NCBI RefSeq assembly: GCF_026239735.1 | Contig: NZ_JAPIVT010000016.1 | Location: 62,001-126,000 of the forward strand | Reading direction: 5' to 3' | Length of the DNA stretch: 64,000 nt | From: Pedobacter sp. MC2016-05 | GTDB lineage: Bacteria; Bacteroidota; Bacteroidia; Sphingobacteriales; Sphingobacteriaceae | In this document: one piece after another, positions 37,852 to 48,200 of the stretch | How positions within the stretch are numbered: the stretch's first letter is position 1 | Layout of the letters: each line of letters begins with the position of its first letter | The notes under the pieces: generated by a model | The model's database searches: none | What the model was told of the DNA's origin: nothing | What the model saw: only the letters and a program-made list of their open reading frames with translations | Translations under genes and position numbers: made by a program

Positions 37852-38805
37852 ATGAATAAAAGATGTATAATCACGTCACTTTCTGCCCTGCTTTTGGCAG
37901 GCTGTTTATCCGGGTGCAAGAAGATAGAAAAGGGCTTCATTAGCGACTTTATGTATTACAGTCCTAATCCGCTTATTGCCACACAGGGAAACGTAACCAA
38001 CTCCAAAGCCATCGAACTTGATGGAACCACTGGCCCCGTTACCGTTAAACTGCTGGCAGTAAGAAACTCTGATACGGGGCAGCCAGCACCCGATATGCTT
38101 AAAGAATTTAGCATTAAACAATTTCTAGCTCAGGTTACCAGTGCCGATTCTACAGTGGCTTTGGTAAATAAAAAAATTGTAATGAAACCCGCCTTTCCGC
38201 TCGAAGTGAGTGAAATTGGTGGCAGAATTTCACTTTCTCAGGCTACAGCCTTTGTACCTACAGGAAATTACGTAATTGATGTGCAGGTATCAAATATAAA
38301 AGGCACACGCGAAATTTTGAATGCTTGCAAAATCCAGTTGTTACCAAAAACACATTTCACACTTGATTCTGGCCCGTTTTTCACCACTTCTGATGCGACA
38401 GCAGAAACCGGTTTTAGCGGACAAGCGCCCCTACCTATTACCATCACCTACGATAACAAAGGCCCTAATAAAATCCGTTTTGTCTTCTTAGATAAAAACG
38501 GAACTGCATTCGATCCATCGGCGGGCCAGGTAACGACCAGGGGTGATAGAGGAAACTTTTCACAAATGAATCCTTACTACCCATTGGTAAGAACAAGTAC
38601 TGCTTTGGAATGGGAATTTATTGATTTACCAAATGGGTTTCCAATAAAAGATGGTGCCAATGGAACAGGCAATTATTATAGAATTCCGGCAAGGTTTACC
38701 GAAGAAAATAGAAATGCAAACCCTGTTTTTTTCGGCTTTAAAGCATTGTCGCCAGGAAGTTATACAGTAACGATCCAAATCCCTGCTATAACAAAAAAAC
38801 TTTAA
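37852..38805 (+). CDS. Surface lipoprotein, DUF5007-like
   Basis: The 317-residue protein has a lipoprotein signal with two candidate cysteines (LLAGC18, LSGC22). Its start GFISDFMYYSPNPL resembles the DUF5007 proteins that I know as neighbours of SusD and fasciclin genes in Sphingobacteriaceae. The body is beta-rich and Ig-like. It closes the susC-susD-fasciclin unit (24-base gap) and is probably a surface glycan-binding protein. The family name is from memory and moderately sure. Confidence 0.6.
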   Translation: MNKRCIITSLSALLLAGCLSGCKKIEKGFISDFMYYSPNPLIATQGNVTNSKAIELDGTTGPVTVKLLAVRNSDTGQPAPDMLKEFSIKQFLAQVTSADSTVALVNKKIVMKPAFPLEVSEIGGRISLSQATAFVPTGNYVIDVQVSNIKGTREILNACKIQLLPKTHFTLDSGPFFTTSDATAETGFSGQAPLPITITYDNKGPNKIRFVFLDKNGTAFDPSAGQVTTRGDRGNFSQMNPYYPLVRTSTALEWEFIDLPNGFPIKDGANGTGNYYRIPARFTEENRNANPVFFGFKALSPGSYTVTIQIPAITKKL

Positions 38806-38822
38806 TAACTCACTCAACGGTT

Positions 38823-38857
38823 AAACCCAGGTCGGATAATAACGATTCTGGGTTTTA
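38823..38857 (+). terminator. Terminator after the SusC/SusD unit
   Basis: AAACCCAG (38823-38830) pairs with CTGGGTTT (38848-38855), ending in a short T-run. It separates the four-gene uptake unit from the metalloprotease-like gene. Confidence 0.6.
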
Positions 38858-38903
38858 TATTCACGCTAAACGCAATCTATAAGCTTCACATTAACAATCT
38901 CTT

Positions 38904-40325
38904 ATGTACCACACCTCGTCCTTCGCGTTCCGAATAAAACCATTTTTAGCTAAACTAAAAACCAACCTTCAAGTGTTAAGCATATTCCTGACAAGCTTTA
39001 CAGTTAATCAAAAAGTATTAAGCCAGCAAGTTAAACCGCAGCCATATAAAGTTGATTTTAAAAAGCAGCGATATATTCCAGCCAAAGTATGGATGGTTCC
39101 TAAAGGGAATGATTTTAATAATGAAGAAAGTGAATTTAGTTACAAAAGAATGGCTGAATCTGATGATATTGCTATTTTCTGGTCAAAGGAATTTGGATCG
39201 GATCTATCCAAAAACCCCGATTCTTCACTCCGTTTAGACATCAATCAGATTTTAAGGGAATGCGATCGATTTTATAATTTTTATGTAGATAGTTTGAGTT
39301 TTGTGAATAAGGGAAAATCGGTAACTGATAGATATAAACTGTTGATTTTTGTTTTTAAGGGAAAAGAAGGTACCGCTTTCGGTGGCGGTGAGGATAAGAA
39401 AGTGGGCATTGCCTGGACTCCCCTTTCGAGGATCAGCAAAGCGCCGTTTGGAGCACTGGCTCATGAAATTGGGCACTCTTTTCAATATCTGGTGCACGGC
39501 GATGGTGCCTGGGCATTTACTTCATCACCGAAAGGCAGCCAAGGCCAGTCCATTTTTGAAATGACATCGCAATTTATGCTTTGGCATGTTTATCCCGAAT
39601 GGAGAACCTTTGAAAACTACCATTTAGAGGCTTACCTTAAAAAAACACACTATGCTTTTTTGCATGAAACCAATCAATATCATTCTCCTTATGTGTTGGA
39701 ATACTGGGCAAACAAACATAGCGTTAAGTTCATTGGTAAATTGTGGCAAAATGCGCTAAAAGGTGAAGATGCTGTAATGGCTTATAAGCGACTAACAAAT
39801 ATCAGTCAGTCGAAATTTAATAATGAAATGCATGAAGCAGCAACAAAATTTCTTACCTGGGATTTGGATCAGGCTAAAAAATCAACTCAATCGTACACCA
39901 ATCAACATAAAACGGTTTTAGATTCTCTACCGAATAAATGGCTCAGAATATCGCCTGTTAATTGTCCACAAAATTACGGCTTCAATGGTATACCGCTAAG
40001 TATTCCGGCAAAAGGCACACAAATTAAGCTTAATTTTCAAGGAATAGCCGGAGCAGATGGTTTTAGAAAGATCAATACCGAAAATGCTGGTTGGCGATAT
40101 AGTTTCGTTGCTTTGAAAAAAGATGGAACCCCTGTTTATGGAAAAACCCATGAAGATACAAAAGGTTCGATAAACTTTACTATTCCAGATCAAACACAAT
40201 TTTTATGGCTGGTAGTAAGCGGAGCGCCAACCAAACATTGGGAGCATATTACCGACGGTAAAGATGAAAATGATGAACAATGGCCATATCAGATTAAACT
40301 AAGGGGTACCACCCTTTTAAAATAA
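38904..40325 (+). CDS. DUF6055-like exported zinc-metalloprotease-like protein
   Basis: The 473-residue protein contains AHEIGHSFQYL, the HExxH zinc-protease motif (H187, E188, H191). Residues 1-40 are a longish hydrophobic leader (LQVLSIFLTSFTVNQKVLSQ) that probably acts as signal. The N-terminal half with VPKGNDFNNEESEFSYKR and EHIGHSFQ-like core reminds me of the DUF6055 family, found near plant-glycan loci of Bacteroidota; the C-terminal 130 residues form a beta domain. A peptidase acting on glycoproteins would fit the locus, but activity of this family is not established to my knowledge. Confidence 0.7.
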   Translation: MYHTSSFAFRIKPFLAKLKTNLQVLSIFLTSFTVNQKVLSQQVKPQPYKVDFKKQRYIPAKVWMVPKGNDFNNEESEFSYKRMAESDDIAIFWSKEFGSDLSKNPDSSLRLDINQILRECDRFYNFYVDSLSFVNKGKSVTDRYKLLIFVFKGKEGTAFGGGEDKKVGIAWTPLSRISKAPFGALAHEIGHSFQYLVHGDGAWAFTSSPKGSQGQSIFEMTSQFMLWHVYPEWRTFENYHLEAYLKKTHYAFLHETNQYHSPYVLEYWANKHSVKFIGKLWQNALKGEDAVMAYKRLTNISQSKFNNEMHEAATKFLTWDLDQAKKSTQSYTNQHKTVLDSLPNKWLRISPVNCPQNYGFNGIPLSIPAKGTQIKLNFQGIAGADGFRKINTENAGWRYSFVALKKDGTPVYGKTHEDTKGSINFTIPDQTQFLWLVVSGAPTKHWEHITDGKDENDEQWPYQIKLRGTTLLK

Positions 40326-40381
40326 GTTTTAAAAAATTACGGGGATTTTTTTCTCTATCATTATACCGGATGAACGGATCA

Positions 40382-42154
40382 TTAAATCGCTTTACACTTT
40401 CCAGCTAACCAAGTCAATTCATCAGCATTCAGGTATGATTTCAATCCATCATAAACTTTTTGATTATACCGATTAAGCCATTCAATTTGCTGAGGAAGAA
40501 GCAAATGAGATAATACAATTGAAGTATCTATATAACAGAGTGTAGCGGTATCAAATTGTAAAAAATCACCGAAATCGGTGCTTTCAGCAGGAACAGTAAT
40601 CACTAAATTTTCTATTCTAACACCGTGCTTTCCTGGCCGGTAAATACCGGGTTCTATTGAAGTGAGCATCCCTAAATCAACCGAAAATGCGGCATTTGAT
40701 GGACCAATGTTTTGAGGACCTTCATGAACATTCAGGTAATAACCAACGCCATGACCAGTGCCATGACCATAATTAATGCCCTGCTGCCACATCTGCTGCC
40801 GAACAATGCCATCAAGTTGGTATCCTCTGGTTCCCTGCGGAAATTTAGCCGCTGAACCAAATATCATTGCCGAGAGCACAAGCGTATAATCCCGCTGTTC
40901 TTCTGCTGTTGTTTTGCCCAGTGGCACCGTTCTGGTTACATCAGTTGTGCCATAAAAATAATGCCCGCCAGAATCCAGCAGAAAAAGACCCTCAGGCTTG
41001 AGTTCAATATCGCTATCTTCATTGGGGCAATAATGTGGCAAAGCAGCATGCAAACCATAACCCGCAATGGAGGCAAAACTTAAACCTGCAAAACCTTCTC
41101 CACTTTCCCTAAAAGCCTTTATCTTTTCTGAAGCAGATATTTCTGTGATCTTAATTTTTCCGATATTTTCTTCCAGCCACTTAAAAAAACGCGTTAAGGC
41201 TACGCCATCCTGAATCATGGCAAGTTTGATGTTTTCAATTTCTACACTATTTTTCACTGATTTCAAATACACCGTTGGATTGATGCTTTTAATCACATTA
41301 ACTGAAGACGAAAAAATTGATAAAAACTGGTAACAAGTCCTTTTTTCATCAATGAGTACTGAGCAATTGCTCAGTGTGGATAAATCGGTTTTGATCTCGT
41401 GATAGCTTTTGATTTCCACACCTCTGTTTTGTAATATCTTTAAATCGGTTAATGATAATTTATTTTCGTCAATATAGAGGGTTATCTCATTAGGTGTGAT
41501 TAAGGCATAACACAGCACCACTGGATTGTAATTTACATCATTTCCGCGAAGATTGAAAAGCCAGGCGAGGTCATCCAGACTGGAAATGATATGAACATCT
41601 GAACGTTGTTTGACCAATACTGTTCTTATATCCGAAAGTTTGCTTTCGAAGCTTTGTCCGCAATCCTTTTCAGGCAATAAAAATGCCTTTTTCTGCGGTA
41701 ATGCGGGTCTGTCAGTCCAAATCTCATCAATAATATCCAAATCTCTAACAGCAATCCGGCTGATGGCCAAGGCGTTTTCAATCTCCTCTCCTAATGCTGC
41801 AGACATCAACTGATAATCGAAACCTACCTGAGCGCCGGCTGGCAACACGTCTATTAACCAATCAATATATTCTGGCGTGTGCTGAACTTTTAACTTAACT
41901 AAATCGTACCCGCTGCCATTAAGCTGCGCTTCGGCCTGTTCGAAATAGCGAAAATCAGCCCACAGGCCTGCAAAATCCGCAGTAATTACCAAGGTACCTG
42001 CAGAGCCGGTAAAGCCCGATGCGAAATGGATACATTTGTACCGGTCTGGCACGTATTCGCTCATGTGTGGGTCGGAAGATGGGATGATGTAGGCATCGAC
42101 ATTCGCTTCTAGCATTTTTGCCCTTATGGCATTCAATTGATCTTGATAAGTCAT
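40382..42154 (-). CDS. Xaa-Pro aminopeptidase (long eukaryotic-type, M24)
   Basis: The 590-residue cytoplasmic metallopeptidase has two creatinase-like N-terminal domains and a C-terminal pita-bread domain. The metal ligands are visible in LLDSGGHYFYGTTDVTR (two Asp), GHGTGHGVGY (His) and SIEPGIYRPGKHGVRIEN (two Glu). It removes N-terminal residues that precede proline, which ordinary aminopeptidases cannot. No signal peptide is present. It follows the second Xaa-Pro aminopeptidase gene by 3 bases in one operon. The length matches APP1-type enzymes rather than E. coli PepP. Confidence 0.93.
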   Translation of the reverse strand: MTYQDQLNAIRAKMLEANVDAYIIPSSDPHMSEYVPDRYKCIHFASGFTGSAGTLVITADFAGLWADFRYFEQAEAQLNGSGYDLVKLKVQHTPEYIDWLIDVLPAGAQVGFDYQLMSAALGEEIENALAISRIAVRDLDIIDEIWTDRPALPQKKAFLLPEKDCGQSFESKLSDIRTVLVKQRSDVHIISSLDDLAWLFNLRGNDVNYNPVVLCYALITPNEITLYIDENKLSLTDLKILQNRGVEIKSYHEIKTDLSTLSNCSVLIDEKRTCYQFLSIFSSSVNVIKSINPTVYLKSVKNSVEIENIKLAMIQDGVALTRFFKWLEENIGKIKITEISASEKIKAFRESGEGFAGLSFASIAGYGLHAALPHYCPNEDSDIELKPEGLFLLDSGGHYFYGTTDVTRTVPLGKTTAEEQRDYTLVLSAMIFGSAAKFPQGTRGYQLDGIVRQQMWQQGINYGHGTGHGVGYYLNVHEGPQNIGPSNAAFSVDLGMLTSIEPGIYRPGKHGVRIENLVITVPAESTDFGDFLQFDTATLCYIDTSIVLSHLLLPQQIEWLNRYNQKVYDGLKSYLNADELTWLAGKCKAI

Positions 42155-42157
42155 AAA

Positions 42158-43555
42158 TTAATAGGCATTGTTTCTAATTTCTTCTACATCTTTTTGATCA
42201 ATAGCCAGCGGCTTACCTAAAAGCTGATAACCATCGTTCGTCATTGTATAATTATTTTCCAATCTGATCCCGGTAAAGTCTTTGAATTTTTCGACCGCTG
42301 AATAATTGATAAAATCCCCAAATCGATTTTCAGATTTCCATAAATCAATTAACTCAGGAATCAAATAAATACCTGGTTCAATTGTAAATACATACCCTGG
42401 CTGAAGTGATTTACCCAGGCGAAGTGATTTTAAACCAAAAAGAGCAGTTTCTTTTTTCAAGTCATCATCATAACCAACATATTGTTCGCCTAAATCCTCC
42501 ATATCGTGCACGTCAAGCCCCATCATGTGTCCGGTACCACATTGAAAAAAAAGTGCATGTGCACCTGCAGCTACTGCCTCATCGATATCACCTTTCATCA
42601 ATCCCAATGCTTTCATTCCTTCGGCAAGGGTTTTGCAAGCTTCAAAATGTACATCAATAAAACGCCTGCCAGGGCTAAGTATCCCTTCTGCACGATTTAA
42701 GGCATTTTGTACAACATTGTAAATTTCACTTTGCCTGGTATCAAATTTTTTTCCAACAGGAAATGTGCGTGTTAAATCGCCGCAATAACCCATCTCCGTT
42801 TCCATACCCGAATCGTTCAATACCATCTGCCCATCGTTCATGGTATTGCCGTGAAAATGATTGTGTAAAATTTCTCCCTGAACCGTGAGTATGATAGGAT
42901 AAGCAATATTGCCTCCGGTTTTTAAAGCTGCACCATGTATTACGGCTGCAATTTCTGCTTCCTTCATTCCCGGCCTTGTACTATGCATGGCCAGCAAATG
43001 CATATCTACACTTCGGTTAACAGCTTTCTCAATTTCACTAATCTCCAAATTAGATTTTACAGCACGCTGTGCAACAACGGCTTTAATCAAATTAACCGAT
43101 GCCCTGTCTTGTAGTTCATTTACGCTTAAATTTAGCAGTTCGGCCAATAATAGTTTATTTTCGCTGCGATAGGGAGGCAGGAAATGAATCATTCGTTTCA
43201 GATTGTTAGCAACCTTACAATAGTTTTCCGAAGCATTAAAAGGTTGAAGATTTTCCACACCAATTTCTAAAGCCTTATCACGAAGAGTTTGTTGCCTACC
43301 CATCCAAACGATATCATCTATACTCATCTCATTACCAAAGATGGTCTCTGTACCCTGATCAACATCTATAATGGCAGCCAGGCCAGGTGCAGCTATGCCA
43401 AAGTAATACAAAAAAGTACTATCCTGCCTAAAGCTGTAGGTATTATCAGCATAATTCATCGGACTTTCTGCATTGCCTAAAAAAAGCAGCACACCAGATT
43501 TCAACTGTTTAGCTAACGCTGCTCTTCTTGCTACATAAACATGGGTAGGAAACAT
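42158..43555 (-). CDS. pepP: Xaa-Pro aminopeptidase (PepP type, M24)
   Basis: The 465-residue enzyme has the PepP layout: an N-terminal AMP_N domain (MFPTHVYVARRAALAKQL ... YADNTYSFRQDSTFLYYFG) and an M24 catalytic domain with LNDSGMETEMGYCGDLTR, FFQCGTGHMMGLDVHD, FTIEPGIYLIPE and GIRLENN supplying the metal ligands. It is cytoplasmic. It is a distant paralogue of the following gene and first of the two-gene operon. Two such enzymes side by side, divergent from a peptide transporter, point to use of proline-rich peptides. Confidence 0.93.
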   Translation of the reverse strand: MFPTHVYVARRAALAKQLKSGVLLFLGNAESPMNYADNTYSFRQDSTFLYYFGIAAPGLAAIIDVDQGTETIFGNEMSIDDIVWMGRQQTLRDKALEIGVENLQPFNASENYCKVANNLKRMIHFLPPYRSENKLLLAELLNLSVNELQDRASVNLIKAVVAQRAVKSNLEISEIEKAVNRSVDMHLLAMHSTRPGMKEAEIAAVIHGAALKTGGNIAYPIILTVQGEILHNHFHGNTMNDGQMVLNDSGMETEMGYCGDLTRTFPVGKKFDTRQSEIYNVVQNALNRAEGILSPGRRFIDVHFEACKTLAEGMKALGLMKGDIDEAVAAGAHALFFQCGTGHMMGLDVHDMEDLGEQYVGYDDDLKKETALFGLKSLRLGKSLQPGYVFTIEPGIYLIPELIDLWKSENRFGDFINYSAVEKFKDFTGIRLENNYTMTNDGYQLLGKPLAIDQKDVEEIRNNAY

Positions 43556-43592
43556 TTTTAAGTATTTTATATTGATGATAATTATAATTATC

Positions 43593-43600
43593 CAAAAGTA
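43593..43600 (-). promoter_or_regulatory. Candidate -7 element of the aminopeptidase P operon
   Basis: The minus strand reads TACTTTTG (43600-43593), matching TAnnTTTG, 38 bases before the start codon. No TTG is found at the ideal -33 distance, so support is partial. Confidence 0.3.
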
Positions 43601-43707
43601 GTAAAAGCGATAAAAAACGAGGTGATAATATCAAATTGGATAAAATACTGCATTAGAGGGGGAATATTCGTAAAGATTGATCGCACCATTTAAGGCAACT
43701 TTATAAA

Positions 43708-45123
43708 ATGCAAAGAACAGATACAAAATCAAGTAGCTATCCGAAAAGCATTGGATATATCATTGCAAACGAAGGCGCAGAACGATTTAGTTTCTACGGA
43801 ATGCGTTCAATACTAGCCACATTTTTAGTGGTGCATTTTTTTAATCCCACCTTAAACCCGGCTTTACAAATTACCGCTGAAGCTAAAGCGAACGAAACCA
43901 CACATTTTTTTGTATCACTGGCTTATGCTATGCCCTTTGTGGGCGGCCTGCTAGCCGATTGGTTTTTCGGGAAATTCAGGGTGATTTTATATGTATCGCT
44001 GGTGTATTGCATTGGCCATCTGTGCCTGGCAATTTTTGATGATGATCTGGAGAAATTCACCTATGGATTAATCCTGATTGCTGTGGGTGCAGGATGCATT
44101 AAATCCTGCGTTTCGGCCAACCTTGGTGATCAGTTTACAGAAAAAAATAGTCATTTAATGTCGAAAGTATATGGCTGGTTTTATTTTAGCATTAACGCCG
44201 GTTCTGTACTGGCAACCATTCTAATTCCGCTGATTTATGATCGTTATGGCGCAAAATGGGCATTTGGTATTCCGGGAATATTGATGGCACTTGCAACCTT
44301 TATATTTGTTGCTGGCAGAAAAACATATGTTAATGTTCCTCCTTCTGGTGTAAATAAGAATAATTTTGTCTTTATTTCTGTGTATGCCCTGATTAATTGG
44401 CGAAAGAAACAAAAAAACGAATCGCTATTGGATGTAGCCAAGGCGAAATTCGATCATCAAAAGGTTGATGATGTAAAATCGGTTTATAATGTTTTGGCTG
44501 TATTTGCTTTTATCCCTATTTTCTGGGCACTCTGGGATCAAAGCCTTTCTGAATGGATATTACAGGCCACAAAAATGGATCGGCATATTCTTGGCATTAA
44601 TCTCTTACCCGAGCAAATCCAGACTGTTAACCCGTTCTTTTTGCTTGTTTGCATCCCGATTTTCAACTATTGGCTATATCCTTTTCTGGATAAAAAAGGA
44701 CTGAAAACCACGCCTTTAAGAAGAATTGGTGCAGGACTCATTCTGCTGGCCGTATCCTTCGTCATCATTGCGTTCATTCAAACCCGTATTGATGCTGGAG
44801 CACAGCCAACAATATGGTGGCAAATTCTGGCTTACGCCATTCTTGCTGCAGCTGAGGTGCTGGTTTCTATCACGGGGCTGGAATATGCTTACAGGCAGGC
44901 TAGCAAATCGATGAAAAGTACCATGATTGCCATTTGGCTACTCACTACGGCTATTGGTAATTTATTCACTGCACTGGTAAACAGAAGCATATCTAATGGT
45001 GGTTTTTTTGCACAATTCAAAGGAGCAGATTATTATTGGTTCTTTATTGGCTTGCTCTCGCTATTTATTTTGGTTTACCTATTTGTATCACCTAAAATAA
45101 AACAGCGACAGGTTTTGATTTAA
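43708..45123 (+). CDS. POT-family proton-coupled di-/tripeptide transporter
   Basis: The 471-residue inner-membrane protein belongs to the PTR2/POT branch of the MFS. Diagnostic parts are the helix-1 motif ERFSFYGMRSILATFLV (ExxERFxYYG type), GGLLADWFFGKFRVILY, the long mid-chain cytoplasmic loop rich in Lys, and a C-terminal helix bundle with LEYAYRQASKSMKS (the conserved glutamate region). It imports di- and tripeptides with protons. It is divergent from the two Xaa-Pro aminopeptidases, which would cleave the imported prolyl peptides. Confidence 0.93.
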   Translation: MQRTDTKSSSYPKSIGYIIANEGAERFSFYGMRSILATFLVVHFFNPTLNPALQITAEAKANETTHFFVSLAYAMPFVGGLLADWFFGKFRVILYVSLVYCIGHLCLAIFDDDLEKFTYGLILIAVGAGCIKSCVSANLGDQFTEKNSHLMSKVYGWFYFSINAGSVLATILIPLIYDRYGAKWAFGIPGILMALATFIFVAGRKTYVNVPPSGVNKNNFVFISVYALINWRKKQKNESLLDVAKAKFDHQKVDDVKSVYNVLAVFAFIPIFWALWDQSLSEWILQATKMDRHILGINLLPEQIQTVNPFFLLVCIPIFNYWLYPFLDKKGLKTTPLRRIGAGLILLAVSFVIIAFIQTRIDAGAQPTIWWQILAYAILAAAEVLVSITGLEYAYRQASKSMKSTMIAIWLLTTAIGNLFTALVNRSISNGGFFAQFKGADYYWFFIGLLSLFILVYLFVSPKIKQRQVLI

Positions 45124-45138
45124 CACGACTAAACATTG

Positions 45139-45161
45139 TTATCGATATAACTTATCGATAA
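45139..45161. terminator. Hairpin between convergent genes
   Basis: A perfect inverted repeat, TTATCGATA (45139-45147) and TATCGATAA (45153-45161), has a 5-base loop. It sits between the converging POT and GH43 genes and may stop transcription from both sides, although no long T-run is present. Confidence 0.4.
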
Positions 45162-45201
45162 TTCTGGTCAAAGAGAGCATTTCAATGGCCTAAAACTTCT
45201 G

Positions 45202-48200
45202 CTACTTCCTTTGGATAATTTTAAAATCGCTAAACGCTGCATAACCTGAAATGTCTCCGTAAGTGGCATGATAAACGCCAACTTGTACTGCATCTTGAAA
45301 ATCGGCCCGTTGAACAGGACTACCTGGCAGATTCTTCCAATCTTTTCCTTCTGCGCTTCCCCTTAAAAAAAAAGTATTTCCAATTCGTTGCAATTGAAGG
45401 TATTGATAAAAACCCCATCCCGAAAGATTATTGGTCTGTTTACGACCTCTGGAATTAAGGTCGGTAACGATATTACCTATTCCCCAGCCCGGCATAATGC
45501 CATTCTGAATAATTCTTTTGCCATTTTGCATGTCCTTGATCATTATACCTGCTTCGTTGGCTCCATAAGCTTTCTTTTGGTTCAGTCCCAGCATATCCGA
45601 AAGTTTTACTTCTGCGGTAAAATCGCCCTTAACTTTAAAATAAGCAAAAGGCCCCGTAGAATCAGATCCATCCCAAAAAGTATTATGTGAAATCATTTTC
45701 AATACTCCCGATTGCTGTACCAAGGTATCTACAGTACCCAAGAAACCATCCCAGGATGTTCCAGACAAGTTATGCGTTGGGTTTGAGATCGAGTAAGAGG
45801 ATCCCGATTGTTTCCTGATGAGAAAAAGTGAGGTATCAGTTTTAGCTAAAACGGGTACACATGCTAACGTTACATTTCCGAAATTATCTTTAACCTTTAC
45901 CTGATAACTGTATTCGCTTTCTTGTTTGGCAAAAAAATCAATGTAAGCTGCAGATTTTGACCATTTGGCTTTCAATTGCTGATCAACCCTGGAGAAAAGA
46001 TATTCCAGATTGGTTCCAGGTAACTCAGGTTTATCAGCTACCATATAAATCATTTCTGGAGTTAATGCCAATGGTTTTGTAGTAAAAAATGCTTTTAATT
46101 GACTAGTAATTGTGTTTCTTTTCCAGAAATCAAATTCATCTAAACATGCTTTTTCGCTTAGGCCGTAATTATAAATTGAAATGTTTGATATGGCTGTATA
46201 TTTTATCGTTGTTTCGCCAGCATTCTGCATTAAAAGATTTGGTTCTGCCTGTTGATGGGGAACCAATACATGATTCATCTGTTTCCCATTGATGTAAATA
46301 TTCAGTTTTCCCTGGCGATAAGCGCAAATTACCTGTTGCCATTTGCCGTTACCATCAATTTTAACTGTTTGAAGATTTTTACCAAAAAATAACCTGGTTT
46401 GTGCACCCAATGTTGGTTGAATGGAAAAAATAGCTGTAAATGGTTTCGAAAAATTTAAGTTTTTTTGCAATCTTTCATCTAATAAAACTTCACCGTCGTT
46501 GGCGAGGATTACAGCAATTTTACCGTTCACATCTTCCACTTTCCCATTGATTTTAAATTCACCCAAGGCGGCGCCATTATTCGCCCAGCTCTTGAGCTTG
46601 CCATATTCAAGGTTTTTTGCATCGGCGTAAGCCAAAGTGTTATTTTTAATTCCTTCTGCAAAAGCCGATTTTATGGTTTCCTCATCTAAAGGAATATCAT
46701 AAATCTTCAGCGATGCCAAAGCCCCCGTAAATCCTGCACTGCCATCTGAATTTCCCCCGATAACGAAACGGCTGAGGTTTTTGATAAAAAGCATTCTTCG
46801 TTCTGCCCGATCCAATTTTCCATCAACATAAATCCGCTCCATTGTACCATCAAAAACCATCACAATGTGATGCCATTGGTTTGCTTTTGGCAACTGTTTA
46901 TAGCCTAAATCTGCCCAACCTAAATGGCTGGCAGCACCAGCGTTTTTATGGTTACCATAACCCACAGCAACATGAGTTAGATTGTCTCCACTTTTAGCTG
47001 TCCACGAAACGATGGTTTCTTCTTTCTCAATATCAGGATTTAAAACCCACATACTTACACTATAACTGCTGTTCCCAAGCAAGGATGAAGGTGCCACATG
47101 AGTTGATAACAGCCGTTCATCACCAGAAAAAACCAGTACTTTTTTGCCATCAATGATCGATGTAACGGGTTTATTTGCATCAATAGGGCTAAATACACCA
47201 CCTAACTTTCCTTTATTCGGAACCTGATTAACTATTGCACCAATGCGGAGGCTATCCAGATCCAAATTGACAACCAGACCTTTTGATTCAAACCGTTGCA
47301 ATGATTCCCAAGGCTTTATTTTTGTATTCATCACAGGCTTATAGGCATCATTGCTATAAACTTTGATATTCCAAATTGCTTTGTTTAAACCGGGATATTC
47401 AGTGCGTAAAATTGTAGTACGGAGGTATTTTGCCTTTACATTCCCAAAATCAACCATCGGGCTACCATGCTGGGTGTTCTTACTGCGGTCGGCGTATAAT
47501 TTCCACAATTTACCGTCGGTAGAATATTCGATTTTATATTGATAGTACCAGGTGGCATATTCAAATTGCGTATGCACACTTTTTATAGCTTGAATCTGGC
47601 CTAAATCCACCTGTAACCATGCCGAACCAATATTGTTCTTAGCTTTCCAAAGCGTTCCGTTATTGTCATCAACGGCATAATCTGCTTTAAAATCATCATC
47701 ATAGAACGACGAAGCTGTTGTGGCTTTTGCTAAAGCTAAATTTGGATAAGGATTGACATTTTTTGCCAGATAACCAACGCCCGTATGTGTGGGCACAAGC
47801 TTGAGGATGTTTCCCTGCTCATCAAAAACAATCTTATCGGCAGCAACCTGTCTGTGGTAACCGCCATCGTTATGCGGATTGTTGTGTCGGTGATAAATCA
47901 AATAAAAATCATCGCCCTGCTGTAAAACCGATTGATGGCCGGGGCCATGTACGGTGCCATCTTCATTTGTAGCCAGAATTGGATTTTGGCTAGCATATTT
48001 AAATGGTCCCATGGGATGGTTTGATGTGGCATATTGCACCCTGTAGGTTCCATCCTCACAATATCCGGATGAATAAGTTAGGTGATAGATACCTTTTCTT
48101 TTAAACACAAAAGGTGCTTCAAAAAAATCTTTCGCATCAGTATTAGGAATTTGTGCAAGCTTAGAAAACGATTTCATATCATCGTTTAATAAACCTACGC

